Shown here: piece by piece, positions 6,651 through 9,074 of the stretch
How the letters are laid out: the number at the start of each line of letters is the position of its first letter
How positions within the stretch are numbered: position 1 is the stretch's first letter
Source: Steroidobacteraceae bacterium
GTDB lineage: Bacteria; Pseudomonadota; Gammaproteobacteria; Steroidobacterales; Steroidobacteraceae
Direction: 5' to 3'
Assembly (NCBI GenBank): GCA_025927665.1
Contig: JAICKZ010000122.1
Coordinates: forward strand, 1-9,074
DNA: 9,074 bases
Position numbers and translations under genes: made by a program
The notes under the pieces: generated by a model
What the model was told of the DNA's origin: nothing
What the model saw: only the letters and a program-made list of their open reading frames with translations
Databases searched by the model: none

Positions 6651-7259
6651 TCATACTGCACATGCAACCAGCCATGCTTGCGTACGGGCTTCTGGATTGA
6701 TGTGATTTACGATGTCACTAACGACGGCAGCGCTGTCTGCACCTGCGGTGAACACGCCTTGCAAGCGTTCAAGCGTCAGGCCACCGATGGCCACTAATGG
6801 TATGGGGCCGATACGTTTTTTCCATGAAGTTACACGCGTTAAACCTTGCGGTGCCCACGGCATTTGTTTCAGTGTGGTGGGATATATCGGCCCGAGCGCA
6901 ATGTAATCGGGCTGTAATGACAATGCACGTTCAAGCTCTGCGTGATCATGCGTGCTGATACCAATGCGCACGCTGGCATTACGCAACGCCGTGATGTCAG
7001 CAGTGTCCAAATCGCTTTGACCCAAATGGACAAAGTCACATTGTTCATCAAGCGCAAGCTGCCAATAATCATTGACGATAAGTTGTGCACCATGATTGCG
7101 GCAAAGGGATTTCGCGATGCGAATTTCTGTGCGTACAATGCTTTCTGCTTGGGCTGCTTGAGTTTTAATACGTAATTGCACCAGCTTCACGCCCAATGGT
7201 AACAAGCGTGCGATCCACGTACTACTATCGACGACGGGGTAACAACGTGGCAAGTTCAT
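6651..7259 (-). CDS. thiE: Thiamine-phosphate synthase
   Basis: The product is 202 residues, a compact version of the usual ~210. ThiE joins HMP-PP to the thiazole phosphate to give thiamine phosphate. The TIM-barrel signatures are all present: QLRIK (28-32, pyrophosphate binding), NDYW (63-66, Mg-binding N/D), HLGQSD (78-83, with D83), GISTH (100-104), YIALGPIYPTTLK (119-131), AIGG (157-160) and AVVSDI (178-183). The opening 'YPVVDSSTWIARLL' and the 'KQMPWAPQGL' segment closely resemble the enterobacterial ThiE form as I remember it. It sits 40 bases after thiG and 11 before thiD. Upstream there is only a modest GTGAG-type ribosome binding site. Confidence 0.96.
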   Translation of the reverse strand: MNLPRCYPVVDSSTWIARLLPLGVKLVQLRIKTQAAQAESIVRTEIRIAKSLCRNHGAQLIVNDYWQLALDEQCDFVHLGQSDLDTADITALRNASVRIGISTHDHAELERALSLQPDYIALGPIYPTTLKQMPWAPQGLTRVTSWKKRIGPIPLVAIGGLTLERLQGVFTAGADSAAVVSDIVNHINPEARTQAWLVACAV

Positions 7260-7299
7260 ATAAGACTCAGCTCACTAATAATAAGAGATATAAATAAAT

Positions 7300-8076
7300 T
7301 CACGCGAGGAATGCCTTGCCGACCACCGGCGTGGAAGGTTCTGCCATATCGCGTGTCGGTATTGGTCCTGCGAGATAAGCGCTACGGCCTGCGGTAATCG
7401 CGGCTGCAAATGCAATGGCCATTGCCACTGGTTGTGCCGCTTGTGCGACTGCGGTATTCAACAACACGGCGTCATAACCCAACTCCATCGCTTGCGCAGC
7501 ATGTGATGGCAGGCCAATGCCAGCGTCAATGACTAACGGCACATCAGGAAAATGCGCGCGCAATGCACGCAGACCAAATACATTATTAAGGCCACGGCCC
7601 GAACCAATCGGTGCGCCCCACGGCATCAACACACGACAACCCGCATCAAGCAATTTGTCAGCGACGACCAAGTCTTCAGTCGTATAGGGAAACACATGAA
7701 AGCCATCGTCGGATAAAATCCTCGCCGCTTCGACCAGGCCAAACACATCCGGTTGTAACGTATCATCTTCGCCGATGACTTCGAGTTTGATCCATGATGT
7801 GCCAAATATTTCGCGTGCCATGTATGCAGTAGTCACCGCTTCTTTAACGGAGTGACAACCTGCGGTGTTGGGTAATACCCGCACACCTAGTTCACGAACC
7901 AAGGACCAGAACGCTTGGCCGCTACGTTCACCGCCAGCAGCTTCACGACGCAATGAAACGGTAACTACTTCGATAGCCGCTGCGATGATCGCCTCTTTTA
8001 ATATCTTAGGTGAGGGATAACGTGCCGTGCCCAGCATCAAACGCGATGTTAGTTCAACTTCATAAAATGAGATCAT
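7300..8076 (-). CDS. thiG: Thiazole synthase
   Basis: The product is 258 residues, normal for the family. ThiG condenses deoxyxylulose 5-phosphate, dehydroglycine (from ThiO) and sulfur from ThiS thiocarboxylate into the thiazole phosphate. Key residues are intact: the Schiff-base lysine K97 in 'WIKLEVIG' with E99 beside it, the phosphate-binding 'MPWGAPIGSGRGL' (151-163), and D184 in 'VIDAGIG' followed by 'LLNTAVA'. K97, E99 and D184 correspond to B. subtilis K96, E98 and D182. The start abuts the thiS stop as TGA-ATG, and its ribosome binding site lies inside the last codons of thiS. ThiG looks fully functional, so the odd ThiS tail beside it is the more puzzling. Confidence 0.97.
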   Translation of the reverse strand: MISFYEVELTSRLMLGTARYPSPKILKEAIIAAAIEVVTVSLRREAAGGERSGQAFWSLVRELGVRVLPNTAGCHSVKEAVTTAYMAREIFGTSWIKLEVIGEDDTLQPDVFGLVEAARILSDDGFHVFPYTTEDLVVADKLLDAGCRVLMPWGAPIGSGRGLNNVFGLRALRAHFPDVPLVIDAGIGLPSHAAQAMELGYDAVLLNTAVAQAAQPVAMAIAFAAAITAGRSAYLAGPIPTRDMAEPSTPVVGKAFLA

Positions 8077-8274
8077 TCAACTTCCTTGCATGGGCGCAAC
8101 GATTTCCAGACGATCATTTTCAGATAGCGTGATATCCACACGCGCTGTGACTGGAATGAAGCAGCGATTGACTGCCGTCGCAATAGTAGCGTTGCCATAA
8201 CCCAGCTCGTTCAATACTTCGAGCAACTCAGTGGCGTTGATGTTACGCGCTTTGCCGTTGACTAGAATGTTCAT
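8077..8274 (-). CDS. thiS: ThiS sulfur-carrier protein with atypical Gly-Ser C-terminus
   Basis: The product is 65 residues, the usual size of this ubiquitin-fold sulfur carrier. Its C-terminal glycine is normally adenylated by ThiF and converted to a thiocarboxylate that delivers sulfur to ThiG. The fold signatures are present: 'MNILVNG' at the start, 'ATAVN' in the middle and 'NDRLEIVAPMQG' near the end. The end reads Met-Gln-Gly-Ser-stop (G64, S65; last codons GGA AGT TGA) where the family has Gly-Gly. An AGT in place of GGT explains this. If real, the protein should be unable to form the normal terminal thiocarboxylate. If a sequencing or assembly error, ThiS is normal. The start overlaps the thiO 3' end by 32 bases and has a good ribosome binding site. 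Confidence 0.9.
   Translation of the reverse strand: MNILVNGKARNINATELLEVLNELGYGNATIATAVNRCFIPVTARVDITLSENDRLEIVAPMQGS
8081..8086 (-). promoter_or_regulatory. Ribosome binding site of thiG inside thiS
   Basis: On the minus strand AGGAAG lies four bases before the thiG ATG, within the last ThiS codons. With C instead of T at plus-strand position 8082 it would read AGGAGG, the perfect Shine-Dalgarno core, and ThiS would end in Gly-Gly. Confidence 0.55.
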
Positions 8275-9074
8275 CCATCACCTCGGGAAAGTAGTGATTG
8301 TGCAATACGATGTCCGCTGTCATGCGCGCCAGGGCGGGCGCAACCAGATAACCATGTCGATAAAAACCATTGATATGCAAGTGGCGAGCGTGCTTGATGA
8401 TGCGCGGTAAGTTATCTGCAAACGCGGGCCGCACTTGCGTGCCGATCTCGATAATCTCAGCCTCACCGAATGCAGGATGCAGTGCATAGGCAGCGTTTAA
8501 GAGTTCCAGCATGGATCGTGCGCTGACACTTTTGTCATCGTCACTTTCGATCATGGTTGCACCCACCATGAACAAGCCCGCTTCACGCGGCACGATGTAG
8601 ACTGGAACCCGCGGATGCAGCATGCGTATCGGTCGATTTAATTGCACATCAAATGAACGCAGCAATAACATCTCGCCTTTTACACCACGCAATTGTGGCA
8701 GTTCGTCGCGCGCCGCAAGTCCGGTACAATCAATCACAAAATCACAGCGTGTACTGAGCTCGGTCACCGATGTTTCGCGATTAAAATGCAATCGGCCACC
8801 CAGCGTGATTATTTTTTGTGCGAGATACGCCAATGACTTGCGTGGATCGAGTTGCGCTTCATAGGCAAAATACAATGCTTGGTGAAAGCGACCGGCGAGA
8901 TCGGGCTCCAATGCAGCGATGTCATCGCGATTTAAATGCCGATGATGTGTGGTGCGTTGTGCAAAGCGATGTAAATCAACAGCATCACGACCTTGTGTTA
9001 ACACCAGGCTGCCATTTCGTACTGTGTGTGGACAGTGTCTTAACCACCAGGTAATGCTTTCGGCACCGAGTGCA
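8243..9074 (-). CDS. thiO: Glycine oxidase ThiO, 5' end beyond the window
   Basis: The visible 276 residues are the middle and C-terminal parts of an FAD-dependent D-amino-acid-oxidase-family enzyme. ThiO oxidises glycine to dehydroglycine for thiazole synthesis. The frame stays open to the right edge with ThiO-like sequence ('ITWWLRHCPHTVRNGSLVL' before 9004), so the GTG at 9004 is not the true start. The N-terminal GxGxxG FAD-binding motif must lie outside the window. Visible family features are 'VIDCTGLAARDELPQLRGVKGE', 'GLFMVGATMIES' (about 8553-8590), 'GTQVRPAFADNLP' (about 8405-8443) with the likely substrate Arg, and 'INGFYRHGYLVAPALA' (about 8324-8371). The full enzyme is usually 340-370 residues, so perhaps 70-90 are missing. 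Its 3' end overlaps thiS by 32 bases, indicating tight coupling. Confidence 0.92.
   Translation of the reverse strand, partial: ALGAESITWWLRHCPHTVRNGSLVLTQGRDAVDLHRFAQRTTHHRHLNRDDIAALEPDLAGRFHQALYFAYEAQLDPRKSLAYLAQKIITLGGRLHFNRETSVTELSTRCDFVIDCTGLAARDELPQLRGVKGEMLLLRSFDVQLNRPIRMLHPRVPVYIVPREAGLFMVGATMIESDDDKSVSARSMLELLNAAYALHPAFGEAEIIEIGTQVRPAFADNLPRIIKHARHLHINGFYRHGYLVAPALARMTADIVLHNHYFPEVMDEHSSQRQSA
8279..8284 (-). promoter_or_regulatory. Ribosome binding site of thiS
   Basis: On the minus strand GAGGTG lies four bases before the thiS ATG, inside the thiO reading frame. It confirms the start that makes thiS overlap thiO by 32 bases. Confidence 0.55.

Noticed and set aside
8243..8274. The 32-base thiO/thiS overlap as an anomaly or frameshift
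   Set aside because: Both frames are intact, thiS has its own ribosome binding site, and such overlaps are ordinary in compact operons.
9002..9004. GTG as the thiO start
   Set aside because: The frame remains open with ThiO-like sequence to the window edge, and the N-terminal FAD-binding motif would be missing.

Overview
The window looks like chromosomal DNA from a Gram-negative proteobacterium of roughly 50% GC. A beta- or gamma-proteobacterium is my best guess. This rests on the form of the thiamine proteins (the ThiE opening 'YPVVDS...QLRIK' and the ThiS ending 'EIVAPMQG') and on the thiO-thiS-thiG-thiE-thiD order. No RNA gene, mobile element, CRISPR array or prophage gene is visible. The window holds nine protein genes in two converging blocks.

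Block 1 (+ strand, about 1-5758) starts with a 326-base gene-free leader. It carries several candidate regulatory sites: a sigma54-like -24/-12 element with a palindrome upstream of it, a sigmaS-like -10 element, and a 16-base palindrome. Then come prkA (AAA+ kinase/protease-like protein), a yhbH/yeaH-family gene (DUF444, von Willebrand A domain) and a spoVR-family gene. They are separated by only 19-20 bases and each has a recognisable ribosome binding site. This trio is a conserved stress or starvation module. In Bacillus its members belong to the sporulation programme. In enterobacteria the homologues yeaG, yeaH and ycgB belong to the stationary-phase and nitrogen-starvation response. After 53 bases follows a stand-alone uroporphyrinogen-III-synthase-like gene with no tetrapyrrole genes around it.

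Block 2 (- strand, about 9074-5881) is a thiamine biosynthesis operon: thiO (5' end beyond the window), thiS, thiG, thiE, thiD. ThiO makes dehydroglycine. ThiS carries sulfur and ThiG forms the thiazole ring. ThiD phosphorylates HMP-P, and ThiE joins the two halves into thiamine phosphate. thiO/thiS overlap by 32 bases and thiS/thiG abut as TGA-ATG. The operon promoter, and any TPP riboswitch, would lie to the right of the window. thiC and the ThiS-activating thiF are not here.

The strongest anomaly is that ThiS ends in Gly-Ser instead of the Gly-Gly needed for thiocarboxylate formation. One base change explains it, and the same base also breaks what would be a perfect Shine-Dalgarno sequence for thiG. 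Other points worth a look are the Bacillus-like character of the PrkA/YhbH pair, the AAA+/VWA pairing itself, a zinc-peptidase-like residue arrangement in SpoVR, and the orphan HemD-like protein attached to the module.
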